64,000 nt of DNA from Pantoea sp. RIT-PI-b. GTDB taxonomy: Bacteria > Pseudomonadota > Gammaproteobacteria > Enterobacterales > Enterobacteriaceae. The translations under genes were made by a program, and so were the position numbers. Location of the stretch: assembly GCF_001187905.1 (NCBI RefSeq), contig NZ_LGIS01000007.1, positions 1 to 64,000 of the forward strand. Reading direction: 5' to 3'. Positions 1 through 9,329 of the stretch are shown here, one piece after another. The first letter of the stretch is position 1, and each line of letters begins with the position of its first letter. Under the pieces are notes generated by a model. The model ran no database searches and was not told the origin of the DNA. It was given only the letters and a program-made list of their open reading frames with translations.

Positions 1-26
1 CCGGGGGTGCCAGAGCTCTCAGTAAA

Positions 27-80
27 CCCCCCCCCCCCCCCCCCCCCCCCCCGGCAGCGGGGGAACGACCCCCCCCCCCC
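27..80. repeat. Poly-C homopolymer tracts
   Basis: An uninterrupted run of 26 C at 27-52 is followed, after a short G-rich spacer, by a second run of 12 C at 69-80. Nothing else in the window has such a tract. It lies outside any credible gene, downstream of the yhaJ stop codon. Runs this long are prone to polymerase slippage and to assembly error, so the exact length should not be trusted. Confidence 0.9.
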
Positions 81-111
81 TTCGCCTCGACCCGTAACCT
101 GTGGCAGTATC

Positions 112-150
112 TTCCTCCCCCATTTATGGGGGAGGACCGAGGAGGGGGAC
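112..150. repeat. Inverted repeat downstream of yhaJ, possibly a dispersed element
   Basis: A CCTCCCCC arm and its complement GGGGGAGG flank ATTTAT (about 114-135), and a second GAGGAGGGGG follows. It resembles the short C/G-rich palindromes scattered between genes in Pantoea and related Enterobacterales. It sits just past the 3' end of the minus-strand yhaJ gene and could also act as its transcription stop, but there is no U-run. Confidence 0.5.
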
Positions 151-163
151 AGCCAGAACCTAC

Positions 164-1063
164 TTAACCGCGTTTCGCCAGCAACCGGGGGATCTCGCGC
201 AAACACCAGGCTTTGGCTTCGCCCATGCTGTCACGGCGCCACGCCATAATTATGTCTACTTCACGCGTATACTCCGCGCTCACCACACGTAAACGGCCTT
301 CCGCAATATCCTGCTCCACCATCGGATACGGCATGGTCGCGACGCCCAAACCGGCTAACAGCGCACGACGCTTATCGTCCATGCTGCTTACCGTCAGGCG
401 CTGCTGCTTATCCAGCAGCTGCACCGTGAGCACCGGACGTTCACGTGCGGTATCTGCCACCGCGATGCCGCGGTATTTCACGCGCGTCACTTCGGAGAGC
501 GGTTCCGCTTCCTGATGAATCGGGTGATCCGGGCTGGCAACATACACGCTCATAATGCTGTAGAGCTTGCGGGTATTGATCTCGGTCGAGGCGCGAAAAT
601 GCATATCCGGCGCAATCACGATATCCGCGCGCCCTTGCTCCAGCCGCTCCCAGGCACCCGCTAACACCTCGGTGACCAGCGAAATCTGCGTGTTGGCTTT
701 TTCTGACAGCTTCTCAACTAAGGGAAACAGACGATCGGTGGGAACCAGCGCCTCGGCAACGATGGTGAGATGTGTCTCCCAACCGCGTGCCAACGCTTCG
801 GCATCGGTGGTGAGTTTATCGGCGGCTTCCAGCAGGACGCGACCACGCTCCAGCAGCATGCGCCCGACGTTAGTGAACTTGGTGCGGTGACCTGAGCGGT
901 CAAACAGCACCACATCCAGCTCTTCCTCCAGCTTCTGCATGGTGTAGCTCAAAGCGGAAGGGACGCGGCCCAGTTCATCGGCCGCAGCGGCAAAACTGCC
1001 ACGACGGTCAATCGCATCCATCACACGTAAAGCTTCGAGTGTTAACGCGCGGTCTTTTGCCAT
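164..1063 (-). CDS. yhaJ: LysR-family transcriptional regulator YhaJ
   Basis: This 299-residue LysR-type regulator has an N-terminal winged helix-turn-helix (about residues 8-66, with the RRGSFAAAADELGRVPSALSYT recognition region) and a C-terminal effector-binding domain (about 90-299). The sequence closely follows E. coli YhaJ, and the divergent neighbour is yhaK, as in E. coli, which supports the assignment. E. coli YhaJ responds to aromatic compounds such as 2,4-dinitrotoluene breakdown products and activates yhaK and other promoters. By inference it controls the adjacent bicupin gene through the 129-bp shared intergenic region. Confidence 0.9.
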   Translation of the reverse strand: MAKDRALTLEALRVMDAIDRRGSFAAAADELGRVPSALSYTMQKLEEELDVVLFDRSGHRTKFTNVGRMLLERGRVLLEAADKLTTDAEALARGWETHLTIVAEALVPTDRLFPLVEKLSEKANTQISLVTEVLAGAWERLEQGRADIVIAPDMHFRASTEINTRKLYSIMSVYVASPDHPIHQEAEPLSEVTRVKYRGIAVADTARERPVLTVQLLDKQQRLTVSSMDDKRRALLAGLGVATMPYPMVEQDIAEGRLRVVSAEYTREVDIIMAWRRDSMGEAKAWCLREIPRLLAKRG

Positions 1064-1192
1064 GCCGATTCTCTGTCAGTAAATTTGAACATGCCAGGCA
1101 GATTAACTGGCTTACAATCCGGCGTCCAGACTTTTACCATGATCTCATCAAGCCTGCGGTCGACTCTCACCGCAGCGCGTCGGAGGATTATC

Positions 1193-1894
1193 ATGATGAC
1201 AACCCGCTGCGCGTCCGCATGTGGCCAGGCCGATTTCGGTTGGTTGCAGGCGCGCTACAGCTTCTCATTTGGCCACTATTTTGATCCAAAACTAATGGGC
1301 TACGCGTCTTTGCGCGTGCTTAACCAGGAAATTCTGGCACCGGGCGCCGCGTTTCAGCCGCGCAGCTATCCGCAGGTCGATGTGCTGAATTTGGTATTGC
1401 AGGGTGAAGCCGAGTATCGCGATAGCGAAGGCAATCATCTTATCGCGCGTGAAGGCGAGGCGATGCTGCTTTCTGCCCGTCAGAACGTGAACTATAGCGA
1501 AATCAATATCAGTAAAGATCGCCCGTTAACCCGCATGCAGCTGTGGTTAGCGGCTTGCCCGGAGCGTGAAAATCCGCTGTTGCAAAAACTCGACTTATCG
1601 CAGCAAACCAGCGTGCTGATCGCCTCACCCGATGGCGCGCATGGCAGCCTGCAACTGCGCCAGCAAGTGTGGGTGCATCAGGTGACGTTAGCGCCTGGCG
1701 AGCAGTTCACCGTGAAACTACATGGGCCGCGTGCTTATCTGCAATCGATTCACGGTTCGCTGGACGTACAGGCAAGCAGCGCCAATCAGCAGCCGCTGAG
1801 CTGCGGTGACGGGGCGTTTCTCAGTGATGAGCATCAGATCAGTTTGCAGGCCAAAACGCCGCTGCGCGCGCTGGTGATTGATCTTCCGGCATAA
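1193..1894 (+). CDS. yhaK: Pirin-family bicupin YhaK
   Basis: This 233-residue cytosolic pirin-like bicupin has the same length as E. coli YhaK and is nearly collinear with it (GQADFGWLQARYSFSFGHYF near the start, PLRALVIDLP at the end). Pirin-like cupins bind metal, and E. coli YhaK is described as redox-sensitive; its physiological reaction is not firmly established. The open frame extends upstream to 1085. I chose the ATG at 1193 because it follows a strong GGAGG (1181-1185) and aligns with the E. coli start. It is divergent from yhaJ, which probably regulates it. Confidence 0.92.
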   Translation: MMTTRCASACGQADFGWLQARYSFSFGHYFDPKLMGYASLRVLNQEILAPGAAFQPRSYPQVDVLNLVLQGEAEYRDSEGNHLIAREGEAMLLSARQNVNYSEINISKDRPLTRMQLWLAACPERENPLLQKLDLSQQTSVLIASPDGAHGSLQLRQQVWVHQVTLAPGEQFTVKLHGPRAYLQSIHGSLDVQASSANQQPLSCGDGAFLSDEHQISLQAKTPLRALVIDLPA

Positions 1895-1919
1895 AAAAGG
1901 GCGACCGAAGTCGCCCTGA
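1895..1919 (-). terminator. Rho-independent terminator of the lpoA-dolP operon
   Basis: On the minus strand a GGGCGAC-TTCG-GTCGCCC hairpin is followed by six T. It lies 17 bases beyond the dolP stop codon, between convergent dolP and yhaK, and directly abuts the yhaK stop codon, so it may serve both directions. Confidence 0.85.
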
Positions 1920-1935
1920 TGTTCTGCTTCAACGC

Positions 1936-2508
1936 TTACTTAAGAATAGTGAAAGCGGTGGTGACATGCTTCACGCCGCTCACTCGGCTGGCGACATCCG
2001 CCGCTGCCTGCGCTTCCTGTGCTGTTACCAGACCCAGCAGGAACACTTCACCGTTTTCGGTGGTCACTTTCACGTTGGATGATTTCACCTGATCGCTACC
2101 CAGCAGCTGTGAGCGGATTTTGGTGGTGATCCAGGTATCTGACGACGAAGTGCCGAAGCTGACTTTCTGGCCGCTACGGATTTCGTTGTACACCTCGGTG
2201 GCGCCATCAACGCCCATGGCGATCTGCTTAGCGCGGCTCGCCAGGTCTGGGGTCGGTGATTGACCGGTCAGCAGCACTTTGCCCTGATAGGCCGTCACCA
2301 CCACGCGCGCCTGATTTTTGATTTGTTCATCTTTTGCCAGCGCGTTGGTGACGCGCAGCTCCAGCGTACCGTCATCCACCTGCGTGCCCACGGTGCGCGG
2401 GTCGGTGGCGGTTTTCGTGGCCACGGCAGCACTGCCTGCGACCACGGCGACACAGCCTTGCAGCAGCAGGGCGGTTAAGAGAATGGCGACAGCGTTCAAT
2501 GCTTTCAT
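1936..2508 (-). CDS. dolP: Outer-membrane lipoprotein DolP (division and OM stress-associated, two BON domains)
   Basis: This 190-residue lipoprotein has a signal peptide ending in the lipobox LLQGC (lipidated Cys19) and two consecutive BON domains (about 45-113 and 122-190). DolP (formerly YraP) is anchored in the inner leaflet of the outer membrane, binds anionic phospholipids and supports OM integrity, BAM function and regulation of septal amidases. The start at 2508 is preferred over the longer frame because GAAGGAGC lies just upstream and the signal peptide then begins at Met. It is the last gene of lpoA-yraN-diaA-dolP, as in E. coli. Confidence 0.95.
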   Translation of the reverse strand: MKALNAVAILLTALLLQGCVAVVAGSAAVATKTATDPRTVGTQVDDGTLELRVTNALAKDEQIKNQARVVVTAYQGKVLLTGQSPTPDLASRAKQIAMGVDGATEVYNEIRSGQKVSFGTSSSDTWITTKIRSQLLGSDQVKSSNVKVTTENGEVFLLGLVTAQEAQAAADVASRVSGVKHVTTAFTILK

Positions 2509-2522
2509 TTGAGCTCCTTCAG

Positions 2523-3110
2523 TCATTCCTGGTGTGGGAATAAAGTGTTATCAATCAAATCGCACAGGCAGTTCAGCGTCAGCATATGCATCTCCTGAAT
2601 GCGGGCACTGCGATGTGATGGAATGCGAATTTCCACATCATGCGGACCGAGCAGGCCCGCCAGCTCACCGCCATCATGGCCGGTTAACGCAACGATGGTC
2701 ATATCGCGGGTAACCGCAGCTTCAACCGCTTTAACGATATCGCGGGTGTTGCCACGGGTAGAAATGGCCAGCAGTACATCACCAGCCTGACCAAGCGCTC
2801 GAACCTGCTTGGCGTAAATTTCATCGTGCAGACGATCGTTACCAATCGCCGTCAGCATCACATTATCAGCGCTCAGCGCCAGCGCAGGCAGGCTGGGACG
2901 TTCCGTCTCAAAACGGTTGATCATGCTGGCCGCAAAATGCTGGGCGTTGGCCGACGACGCACCGTTACCGCAGCTAAGGATTTTGTTACCGTTCAGTAGC
3001 GACTGCACCAGCGTCATCGCGGCGCGGGAAATCGCATCGGGCAGCGCTTCGGCTGCGGCGATTTGGGTCTGAATACTCTCGGTAAAACACGCTTTAATTC
3101 TGTCCTGCAC
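2523..3110 (-). CDS. diaA: DnaA initiator-associating protein DiaA
   Basis: This 195-residue SIS-domain protein (sugar isomerase fold across about 34-195, with [14 protein letters not shown] and [12 protein letters not shown]) is one residue shorter than the E. coli protein as I recall it. DiaA forms homotetramers that bind several DnaA molecules and promote ordered assembly at oriC, so replication starts on time. It is a phosphoheptose-isomerase paralogue (GmhA-like) without that metabolic role. It lies between yraN and dolP on the same strand, and its stop codon is 15 bases from the dolP start. Confidence 0.94.
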   Translation of the reverse strand: MQDRIKACFTESIQTQIAAAEALPDAISRAAMTLVQSLLNGNKILSCGNGASSANAQHFAASMINRFETERPSLPALALSADNVMLTAIGNDRLHDEIYAKQVRALGQAGDVLLAISTRGNTRDIVKAVEAAVTRDMTIVALTGHDGGELAGLLGPHDVEIRIPSHRSARIQEMHMLTLNCLCDLIDNTLFPHQE

Positions 3111-3124
3111 AAGACCACCTGGTT

Positions 3125-3520
3125 CTATCCATCGGCATTAAAGGCATCGGGCAGCCACTCCAGCTCACGCCCGGTAATGGCAATGATGTCAAAACGGCAA
3201 TTCACCGTATCAAAACTACCGCCGCGCGCCAGCAACCAGAGCGCGGCGGCACGCAGCAGCTTTTGTTGTTTCTGACGCGTGACGCTAGCGGCGGCACCGC
3301 CGTAGCGGGCATCGCGCCGATAGCGCACTTCAACAAAAACCCAACAATCGGCGTCGCGCATAATCAGGTCAATTTCCCCGCTGCGACAGTGCACATTGCT
3401 GGCGAACCACTGCAGCCCGGCGCGCTCCAGATAGCGGCGCGCCAGTTGTTCCTGCTCAGCGCCAATACGCTGGCGGTTTACTGCACCGGAACGATCTGTC
3501 CCTGACGATATTGGTTCCAT
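3125..3520 (-). CDS. yraN: UPF0102 family nuclease-like protein YraN
   Basis: This 131-residue protein of the YraN/UPF0102 family has a restriction-endonuclease-like fold, with the core motif GEIDLIMR...VFVEVRYR, a D-x(n)-ExK-type arrangement in which Arg follows Val. The biochemical role is not established. An upstream Met at 3544 is in frame, but the Met at 3520 has AGGAAG in front of it and gives the same N-terminal length as E. coli YraN. The start lies inside the 3' end of lpoA (43-bp overlap), which suggests translational coupling. Confidence 0.92.
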   Translation of the reverse strand: MEPISSGTDRSGAVNRQRIGAEQEQLARRYLERAGLQWFASNVHCRSGEIDLIMRDADCWVFVEVRYRRDARYGGAAASVTRQKQQKLLRAAALWLLARGGSFDTVNCRFDIIAITGRELEWLPDAFNADG

Positions 3521-5508
3521 GCCAACTTCCTGTTGATCACGCAATCCGTGTCGGCGTTCAGCTTGCCGGTGTTGCCATCAATGGCAAAGCCTGGCACCTG
3601 ACGCATCTGGTTAAAGTGATTCGCCAGCGTCCAGGCATCAATGCCCATCGCGTAGAGACGAACCAGCGAATAATCGTTGTTAAACGACTTCGCCGCCTGC
3701 TGCATCAGACCCGGATTACTGCCGGACAGCAGCGGAATATCGCTGAATTGCAAACCATCCATCTCCAGACGGAAATCGGGTCCAGCCCCGGCCTGCGCGC
3801 TGCGTGAACTGGCATACAGCGCGGTATTGTTACGGCTGCTGGTGCGCATCGCAATCATCGGCTTGATCAGCTGCAGTTCATCCTGGCTGGCAACAATGTA
3901 CACCGCATCTACGCTGCCGCCGCTGGTATCGGCGGTGGGCGCCGGTGCGCTAGCTTGTGGGGCCGGAATCGTCAGGCCGGCAATCGCTACACCCTGTGAT
4001 TGCTCTGGCTCAACGGTCAACGGCGTACCGCTTAGCGCGATACCTGCACCGCTATTGATACCTTGTTTCAGTTCTGCCACGCCACCAAAACGCTGCTGCA
4101 GCACGGTTGAACCACCCAGCTTTTGCCACTCCTGCGCAAACGCTTTGCTGATGCGATCGCCATAACTGCTACGTGGAACCAGCAGCAGCGGCTGACGTTT
4201 GCCCTGATCGTAGATATGGTGCGCGGCATCGCGCGCTTCGTCTTCAGGAGAAAGCGCAAAATAACAAATATTCGGATGGTTCTGGATCTGTTCTGGCTCA
4301 TTCAACGCCAATACGTTCAGTGCCGTTTGGCTATTAACCACCTGTTCCACGTCGTTTTTCAACAGCGGGCCAACCACCAGTGTGGCGCCATCCTGCTGGG
4401 CCTGCTGCATGACCTGGGCTATCGGCTGGCTACTGGTGTCATACACTTTCACCTGCGCATTGCTGTCGGCCTGGGCTGCTGCGGGCTGAGCGGCAGGCTG
4501 CGGCTGTTCAGTTTGCTGCGGTGTGTTACCCGCCATGGCTGGGCTCACCACGCTGTTCGCCTCAGTATTACTGTCAGCGGAAGGTTGAGCATTGGCATCG
4601 GCTGCGGCAGGTGCTGGGGCCGCTTGTGGCGCAGGCGCATTGAGCACGCCATTACGGGCATCGGTGAAGCCTTTCTGGATCGCGTTAGCAAACACTTGCG
4701 CCTGGCCGTTGAGTGGCAGCAGCAGGGCAATGGTGTTGGTGGAGGCTTTAGTGAAATTCTGTACCTGGCTAAGCTGGGTTGGCAGGGTTTTCGCACCCGG
4801 ATTCTGCGGATAACGCGTTTGCCAGTCCTGTATCGCCGCTTTCAACATCTGTGGATCCTGGCTGTTTGCGCGCCAGGTGTTCAGCAGATCCAGCCAGCCT
4901 TGCAGCGTGTTTTCATCCGCATTGATGACCAGACTGTTGATTTGATCCTGAGTCATCTGCGTCAGCGCTTGCCAGGTCGCATCAATATTGCTGAGGTGAT
5001 CGGCCCCTTTCAGCAGCGGTTCCTGAGCAATATAGGCGCGCAGCAGCGCGAGCGACGGACGATTTTGTGCGGCTGCGATTTGCAGCGCGTAGTAGCGCAC
5101 CTGCTGATCTGACGATAAGTCGCCGCTTTTCACCTGGCCAAGCAGCTGCTGCGCACCGCTATAATCCTGCTGGCCAATCTGCATCTGTGCGCGCAGCAGT
5201 AGCAGTTCTTGCTGTTGCACATCACTCAGTTGCTGCGGCAGTTGATTGAGCTGATTCGCCGCCTGCGGATACTTTCCTTCCTTCAACAGGGCACGGATGG
5301 CAAGTAATTGCCAGTCGGTCTTGCTATCATCGCTGCTTTGCTGCACCTGCTGCAGATAATAGTCAGATCGGCCTGTCGCAGGACCCTGAATATTGACGTT
5401 AGAGGTTTGTTGCGGTCCCTGACCACTACATGCGGCTAAAATCAGCCCAGCGAGAAGAACAGGTACTAAGCGTCCTGCTTTATGACGTACGACTTTTGAA
5501 GGAAGCAT
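3478..5508 (-). CDS. lpoA: Penicillin-binding protein activator LpoA
   Basis: This 676-residue outer-membrane lipoprotein has a lipobox LILAAC (Cys27). Its N-terminal TPR-like domain (about 35-280) is followed by a low-complexity Ala/Pro/Gln linker (about 300-360) and a C-terminal periplasmic-binding-protein-like domain. LpoA reaches through the periplasm to PBP1a and stimulates its peptidoglycan transpeptidase activity. The start at 5508 is preferred over an upstream Met because the hydrophobic signal sequence follows directly ([20 protein letters not shown]). It heads the lpoA-yraN-diaA-dolP operon and is divergent from rsmI with 62 bp between starts, as in E. coli. Confidence 0.95.
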   Translation of the reverse strand: MLPSKVVRHKAGRLVPVLLAGLILAACSGQGPQQTSNVNIQGPATGRSDYYLQQVQQSSDDSKTDWQLLAIRALLKEGKYPQAANQLNQLPQQLSDVQQQELLLLRAQMQIGQQDYSGAQQLLGQVKSGDLSSDQQVRYYALQIAAAQNRPSLALLRAYIAQEPLLKGADHLSNIDATWQALTQMTQDQINSLVINADENTLQGWLDLLNTWRANSQDPQMLKAAIQDWQTRYPQNPGAKTLPTQLSQVQNFTKASTNTIALLLPLNGQAQVFANAIQKGFTDARNGVLNAPAPQAAPAPAAADANAQPSADSNTEANSVVSPAMAGNTPQQTEQPQPAAQPAAAQADSNAQVKVYDTSSQPIAQVMQQAQQDGATLVVGPLLKNDVEQVVNSQTALNVLALNEPEQIQNHPNICYFALSPEDEARDAAHHIYDQGKRQPLLLVPRSSYGDRISKAFAQEWQKLGGSTVLQQRFGGVAELKQGINSGAGIALSGTPLTVEPEQSQGVAIAGLTIPAPQASAPAPTADTSGGSVDAVYIVASQDELQLIKPMIAMRTSSRNNTALYASSRSAQAGAGPDFRLEMDGLQFSDIPLLSGSNPGLMQQAAKSFNNDYSLVRLYAMGIDAWTLANHFNQMRQVPGFAIDGNTGKLNADTDCVINRKLAWNQYRQGQIVPVQ

Positions 5509-5570
5509 ACTGTATCCAGTGATGTTTTTTTCAAGATGCTCAATATTAAATCGGCAATTCGGATGAAACA

Positions 5571-6434
5571 ATGAAACAACTCGATCGGGCAGAGATTTCT
5601 GCCAGCACGCTCTATATCGTTCCTACCCCGATCGGTAACCTGGGTGATATCACTCAACGAGCGTTGACGGTGCTCTCAAGCGTCGATCTAGTCGCAGCGG
5701 AAGATACACGTCATACCGGGCTGTTGCTACAACATTTCGCCATCAATGCGCGACTCTTCGCACTTCACGACCACAACGAACAGCAGAAAGCCGAGGTGCT
5801 TTTAGCCAGGCTGCAAGAGGGCCAAAGCATCGCGCTGGTCTCCGATGCGGGCACGCCGTTAATCAACGATCCTGGCTATCATTTGGTGCGTCGCTGCCGT
5901 GAAGCGGGCGTGCGCGTGGTGCCGTTACCTGGCGCCTGCGCCGCGATCACAGCATTAAGCGCGGCGGGGTTACCGTCCGATCGTTTCTGTTACGAAGGAT
6001 TTCTGCCGGCCAAAAGTAAAGGGCGCTGTGATGTGCTGCGTGCGCTGGGTGAAGAGCCACGAACGCTGATTTTCTACGAATCAACACATCGGCTTATCGA
6101 TAGCCTGCAGGATATGGTCAGCGTTTGGGGCGGCGAGCGCTATGTGGTGCTGGCGCGTGAGTTGACCAAAACCTGGGAGTCGCTGCATGGGGCGCCGGTG
6201 GGCGAGTTGCTGGCGTGGGTGCTGGAAGATGAGAACCGCCGTAAAGGCGAGATAGTGCTGATTGTCGAAGGCCATAAAGCCGATGAAGAGGCGCTGCCTG
6301 CCGAAGCGCTGCGTACCCTGGCGCTGTTGCAAAAAGAACTGCCATTGAAGAAAGCGGCCGCGCTGACGGCGGAAATTCATGGCGTTAAGAAGAACGCACT
6401 CTATAAGTACGCGCTGGAGCAGCAAGAGGCGTGA
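5571..6434 (+). CDS. rsmI: 16S rRNA (cytidine-1402-2'-O)-methyltransferase RsmI
   Basis: This 287-residue SAM-dependent methyltransferase of the tetrapyrrole-methylase fold shows the hallmark motifs [34 protein letters not shown] and VVPLPG. RsmI adds the 2'-O-methyl group to C1402 of 16S rRNA in the decoding centre; with RsmH it makes m4Cm1402. The length matches E. coli (about 286). It is divergent from lpoA, and the rnpB promoter starts within its stop codon. Confidence 0.95.
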   Translation: MKQLDRAEISASTLYIVPTPIGNLGDITQRALTVLSSVDLVAAEDTRHTGLLLQHFAINARLFALHDHNEQQKAEVLLARLQEGQSIALVSDAGTPLINDPGYHLVRRCREAGVRVVPLPGACAAITALSAAGLPSDRFCYEGFLPAKSKGRCDVLRALGEEPRTLIFYESTHRLIDSLQDMVSVWGGERYVVLARELTKTWESLHGAPVGELLAWVLEDENRRKGEIVLIVEGHKADEEALPAEALRTLALLQKELPLKKAAALTAEIHGVKKNALYKYALEQQEA

Positions 6435-6459
6435 CAAACGGCGGCGGATCGCCTATTAT
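6431..6459 (+). promoter_or_regulatory. Sigma-70 promoter of rnpB
   Basis: A GTGACA -35 (6431-6436), 17-bp spacer and TATTAT -10 (6454-6459) are followed by a GC-rich CCCGCGCC discriminator just before the rnpB 5' end. GC-rich discriminators are typical of stringently controlled stable RNA promoters. The -35 overlaps the rsmI stop codon. Confidence 0.75.
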
Positions 6460-6467
6460 CCCGCGCC

Positions 6468-6844
<377 letters not shown>

Positions 6845-6851
6845 CTTTTTT

Positions 6852-6890
6852 AAACACAAAACCCGCTTCGGCGGGTTTTGTGTTTTATGG
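6852..6890 (+). terminator. Rho-independent terminator of rnpB
   Basis: A long hairpin, AAACACAAAACCCGC-TTCG-GCGGGTTTTGTGTTT, lies just past the mature rnpB end. The T-rich tract is embedded in its 3' arm. Confidence 0.9.
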
Positions 6891-6904
6891 GAGTTGGGTG
6901 CGTG

Positions 6905-7020
6905 CTGCCCCTCATCCTAACCTTCTCCCACAGGCGGGAGAACCGGGAGAAGGTACCTATCGCGCGAGCTGTCAGACTGCAACCATCGGTTTCCTCTCCC
7001 TTGGGTGAGGGCACAAACTC
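6905..7020. repeat. Dispersed intergenic repeat (CTTCTCCC/GGGAGAAGG type)
   Basis: The segment contains CCTTCTCCC...GGGAGAAGG (inverted arms with an intervening GGCGGGAGAACC) and CCTCTCCCTTGGGTGAGGG. This is the familiar layout of short palindromic repeats found between genes in many Enterobacterales. No coding potential was seen. The following stretch up to 7363 holds only the presumed mdtJ promoter region, and I recognise nothing else there. Confidence 0.6.
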
Positions 7021-7363
7021 GCATAGGATTAATTAAGTCCTCTCACGTAAAGAAATGAAAATCCCGGAAAATATACTTGAGGCTATGCCAGAATAGGCGC
7101 GTGTATAACTACTGAGGACAAATTTAATCCACACTGACGAGAAGCAACAACGTGGATAAGTTGTAATTTTATGGACAAAATGTTTGCGCCAAATAAAGCC
7201 TGTATCTCTTCTTCTCTCTTTGATTCCAATTGCCCAATCTGCGATCAGCACTGGCGCTTCGCGCTTTAGATCCACTCTCTCCTTTTCTACATTTTTAATT
7301 TAACGTTGCTAACACGCATATTTTCGCGTGGATGGCGTTTATTTCTCGTTCAGGAGAGAAATC

Positions 7364-7714
7364 ATGCTGTATTGGATTTTATTAGCGCTAGCGATCGCGG
7401 CGGAGATTATTGGCACGGTTTCCATGAAATGGGCCAGTGTTAACGGTGGCAACGCCGGTTATATTTTTATGCTGGTGATGATTGCACTATCTTATATTTG
7501 TTTATCTTTTGCGATTAAGCGTATTGCGCTTGGCGTGGCTTATGCCATGTGGGAAGGCGTTGGTATTCTATTTATTACGCTGTTTAGCGTGTTGCTATTC
7601 GATGAGGTTTTATCTGCTGTTAAAGTCGCCGGTCTGATGACATTAATTGCTGGCATCGTGCTGATCAAAACGGGCACGCTGAGCCGTAAGGAGCTGCGTC
7701 ATGGCAACCTTTAA
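7364..7714 (+). CDS. mdtJ: Multidrug/spermidine efflux SMR subunit MdtJ
   Basis: This 116-residue small multidrug resistance protein has four predicted transmembrane helices, the SMR signature Glu at residue 14, and [13 protein letters not shown]. MdtJ pairs with MdtI to export spermidine and some cationic compounds across the inner membrane in exchange for protons. The ATG at 7364 was chosen over the longer frame because CAGGAGAG precedes it. The 3' end overlaps mdtI by 14 bp, consistent with coupled translation of the two subunits. Confidence 0.94.
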   Translation: MLYWILLALAIAAEIIGTVSMKWASVNGGNAGYIFMLVMIALSYICLSFAIKRIALGVAYAMWEGVGILFITLFSVLLFDEVLSAVKVAGLMTLIAGIVLIKTGTLSRKELRHGNL

Positions 7715-8030
7715 CTGGATACATATTGCGTGGCTGGTGCTGGCCATTGGCCTGGAGATCGTCGCCAATATATTTCTGAAATACTCGAATGGTTTCCGTC
7801 GTCCGCTATTTGGCGTGTTATCGCTGGTTGCGGTGTTGGCAGCATTCAGCGCGTTGGCTCAGGCAGTGAAAGGCATCGATTTGACGGTCGCCTACGCGTT
7901 ATGGGGCGGGTTGGGTTTAGTGGCCACGGTAGCGGCGGGCTGGATACTGTTTGGGCAAAGGTTATCTCGCATTGGTTGGTTAGGTGTCGGGCTACTGTTA
8001 GTGGGGATGATCCTAATAAAATTTGCCTGA
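7701..8030 (+). CDS. mdtI: Multidrug/spermidine efflux SMR subunit MdtI
   Basis: This 109-residue SMR protein is identical in length to E. coli MdtI, with four transmembrane helices, conserved Glu19 and [15 protein letters not shown]. It is the obligate partner of MdtJ in the heteromeric spermidine exporter. It overlaps the end of mdtJ, so the pair forms one operon. Confidence 0.95.
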   Translation: MATFNWIHIAWLVLAIGLEIVANIFLKYSNGFRRPLFGVLSLVAVLAAFSALAQAVKGIDLTVAYALWGGLGLVATVAAGWILFGQRLSRIGWLGVGLLLVGMILIKFA

Positions 8031-8140
8031 GATCTTTGAAACCAAGTGATAATCCCACTTTCAAGACCGCTCTTGAAGTCATGACCAGAGAAGTTTGGTT
8101 GCATTAAGCCCCCATTTTGGCTTAAGGCTCAGCAAACATC

Positions 8141-9324
8141 ATGAAGATCATCACCAGCGGAGAAGGATATCCGGAGAAACGGAATATCCTGGTGAACGCG
8201 GATTATCACTATATTAATGGTAAAAAAAGAAACCTCTATTTTTACCTCAACGCGATCAGACAAAGATTATTAAAGAAAAATAAAATATTCCGTTTCCAGG
8301 GCATACCGGGTTGTATGCCATCCGACGTTGAGGTAATCCATCTTTTTAATGAAGTGGCAATTAGCCCAACTAAATGGGTCGCCACCTTTAAACGGAGATT
8401 CCACGCGTACTGCCGGTTGCTGGCATAAGCAAAGTCGATAATCCTGAACTGCATGCCCAAATGAAATGGGTGGCCGCACCAGCATGCATCGGCCTCATTG
8501 CTATTTCAGAGGCGACACGCAATATTCAGCTTAAGTTGCTGAGCAGTTTTCCTGCTTATCAGGACACCATTGCCAGTAAAATTCGCGTGTTGCACCCGCC
8601 TCAGCCTTTATTAGCATCACAGCCTCGCGCGGTCTCAGCAGATAAACTGCAGTTCACCTTTGTAGGTAATGAGTTTTACCGCAAAGGAGGGGCCGAAGTG
8701 GTGCTGGCATTTACGGAATTATTCGAGGCTGGAGCGATCGATCAAGATAGCGTGCAGGTTACGCTGATCGGTGATGTATCTCGTCGACACAATATTGCGC
8801 ATCGTCAGTTTCAGGATTCAGCCGTCTTCTACAGCCAAATTGAAAATTCACTGCAGAAGCTGCCCATTTTCCAGCACAAAACCTGTCTGACACCTGCTGA
8901 AGTGATAGCGCAGTTGCAGCAGACCGATGTGGGGCTGCTGCCCACCTGGCAAGATACCTACGGGTTCTCTGTTCTGGAAATGCAGGCGTGCGGTTGCCCG
9001 GTGATCAGTACCAATATTCGCGCGCTACCTGAGATCAATCCCGCCACTGCGGGTTGGTTAATCGAGTATCCGACTAACGAGATGTATGAATATTCGGTTG
9101 ATTCACTGCAGGCGAAGGACGCGATCAGGAAGGCACTGGTGGAACAGCTAAAAGTGCACATTATGGATGCAGTTGAGAATCGACAAGCGATCAGTCTGCG
9201 CTCAGCCCAGGCGATGGAGCGCATTCGCATTCAGCACGATCCGCTTATTTTCCAGCAGCGCCTGAGTGAGATTTATGCGTCTGTGCCACTCGAAACCAGC
9301 CATCTTCTTCCGATGGCTGGCTAA
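8141..9324 (+). pseudogene. Glycosyltransferase (GT-B fold, family 1/4 type), frameshifted
   Basis: Two open segments, 8141-8428 and 8461-9324, together read as one glycosyltransferase. The second contains the GT-B signature region (FTFVGNEFYRKGGAEVVLAF, VGLLPTWQDTYGFSVLEMQACGCPVIST). The first frame ends in nonsense after KWVATF. Continuing in the next frame gives TEIPRVLPVAGISKV...ELHAQMKWVAA without interruption into the second segment. One base is therefore missing at about 8389-8392 (CTTTAAACG; the intact gene would likely read TTT-GAA-ACG). A downstream restart at 8461 could yield a truncated C-terminal protein. A sequencing error is possible. The sugar and acceptor cannot be inferred, and no polysaccharide genes are adjacent. 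Confidence 0.8.
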
Positions 9325-9329
9325 GTACA

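Noticed and set aside
4123-5112. 329-codon plus-strand ORF opposite lpoA
   Set aside because: Antisense to the whole LpoA coding sequence; no domain, composition reflects the complementary strand.
7033-7275. 80-codon minus-strand ORF upstream of mdtJ
   Set aside because: No ribosome-binding site, no family resemblance, lies in the mdtJ promoter region and has unnatural residue composition.
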